Assembly: GCA_020639095.1 (NCBI GenBank)
Contig: JACKHH010000007.1
Coordinates: 1-64,000, forward strand
From: Phycisphaerales bacterium
GTDB taxonomy: Bacteria; Planctomycetota; Phycisphaerae; UBA1845
Direction: 5' to 3'
Length of the DNA stretch: 64,000 nt
Shown: positions 63,883-64,000 of the stretch, piece by piece
Numbering within the stretch: position 1 is the stretch's first letter
Layout: every line of letters begins with the position of its first letter
Program-made: the position numbers and the translations under genes
The notes under the pieces: model-generated
Database searches by the model: none
The model's input: the letters and a program-made list of their open reading frames with translations, nothing else
Told to the model about the DNA's origin: nothing

Positions 63883-64000
63883 GTGAGTGAATCGGACGCT
63901 CCTAAGGAAGTGAATCGCCAGTCTGGTCGTCGGCCCCGCGCTTGGTGGCAGTGGCTGATCGGTGGCGGGGCGCTTGCCGCGGCCGTGTTGTTTACGGTCC
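63883..64000 (+). CDS. Start of a membrane or secreted protein (truncated by window edge)
   Basis: From GTG 63883 the frame is open to the right edge (39 codons). It encodes a polar head (SESDAPKEVNRQSGRRPRAW) and then a hydrophobic segment (WLIGGGALAAAVLFTV) that looks like a signal anchor or first TM helix. A GGGG stretch precedes the start. Too little is present to assign a family. Confidence 0.55.
   Translation, partial: MSESDAPKEVNRQSGRRPRAWWQWLIGGGALAAAVLFTV

Overview
The window is GC-rich bacterial chromosome, most likely from a planctomycete (Phycisphaerae-like) or a close relative. Several features point this way. Many secreted proteins end in EF-hand-like dockerin stretches and carry DCNxNGxPDxCD-type calcium-binding repeats. 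There is a PEP-CTERM protein, a DUF1573-thioredoxin fusion, three groEL paralogues, and a very large load of short hairpin-forming repeats between genes. The assignment rests on these traits, not on a marker-gene comparison. No rRNA, tRNA, CRISPR array, phage or complete insertion sequence was seen.

Layout. 1-1.7 kb: end of succinate dehydrogenase/fumarate reductase (flavoprotein 3' end, then the iron-sulfur subunit). 1.8-9 kb: secreted transglutaminase-like protein, anchored coiled-coil protein, and a large reprolysin-like metalloprotease with dockerin-like tail. 9-12 kb (minus): receiver-like protein, groES, groEL. 12.4-19.5 kb (minus): a compact housekeeping operon cdsA-phoH-pgpH-ybeY-nitrilase-like-corC with overlapping genes. 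19.6-26 kb: secreted esterase, lipoproteins, a metallopeptidase-like protein, Kelch/TSP3 protein, and a rearrangement scar joining two 5'-truncated genes. 26-32 kb (minus): photolyase, MFS transporter, pgsA-uppP, rimO. 32.5-39 kb (plus): a solo divergent groES, BtpA-like protein, LD-carboxypeptidase, a CPBP remnant, secreted and membrane proteins, DUF1573-thioredoxin. 40-43 kb (minus): rnc, D-amino acid aminotransferase, homocysteine methyltransferase. 43.4-50.8 kb (plus): basic KPGPKPG protein, then the chaperone cluster groEL-groES-groEL-dnaJ-grpE. 51-54.9 kb: fmdB-yacG, glycosyltransferase, secreted terpene-cyclase-fold protein. 55-62 kb: secreted protein of unknown role, mfd, and an overlapping PpiC-type lipoprotein foldase. 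62-64 kb: a structured RNA candidate, a PEP-CTERM protein, and the start of a membrane protein.

Functionally the window mixes protein folding and quality control (three GroEL, four GroES-like proteins, DnaJ, GrpE, a PpiC foldase), envelope lipid and wall precursor metabolism (cdsA, pgsA, uppP, LD-carboxypeptidase, D-amino acid aminotransferase), RNA and DNA maintenance (ybeY, rnc, rimO, mfd, phr) and a secretome of large multidomain proteins.

The most unusual signal is the interspersed repeats. At least nine families of short palindromes occupy intergenic gaps. One family (core GCGACTGTAAGGGAGC) has also entered two adjacent genes, mfd and the PpiC lipoprotein gene. In both it is translated in the same phase as RAATVRER. 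Three arrays of 7-base tandem repeats and a string of hairpins ending in a terminator upstream of the PEP-CTERM gene are further candidates for undescribed elements.
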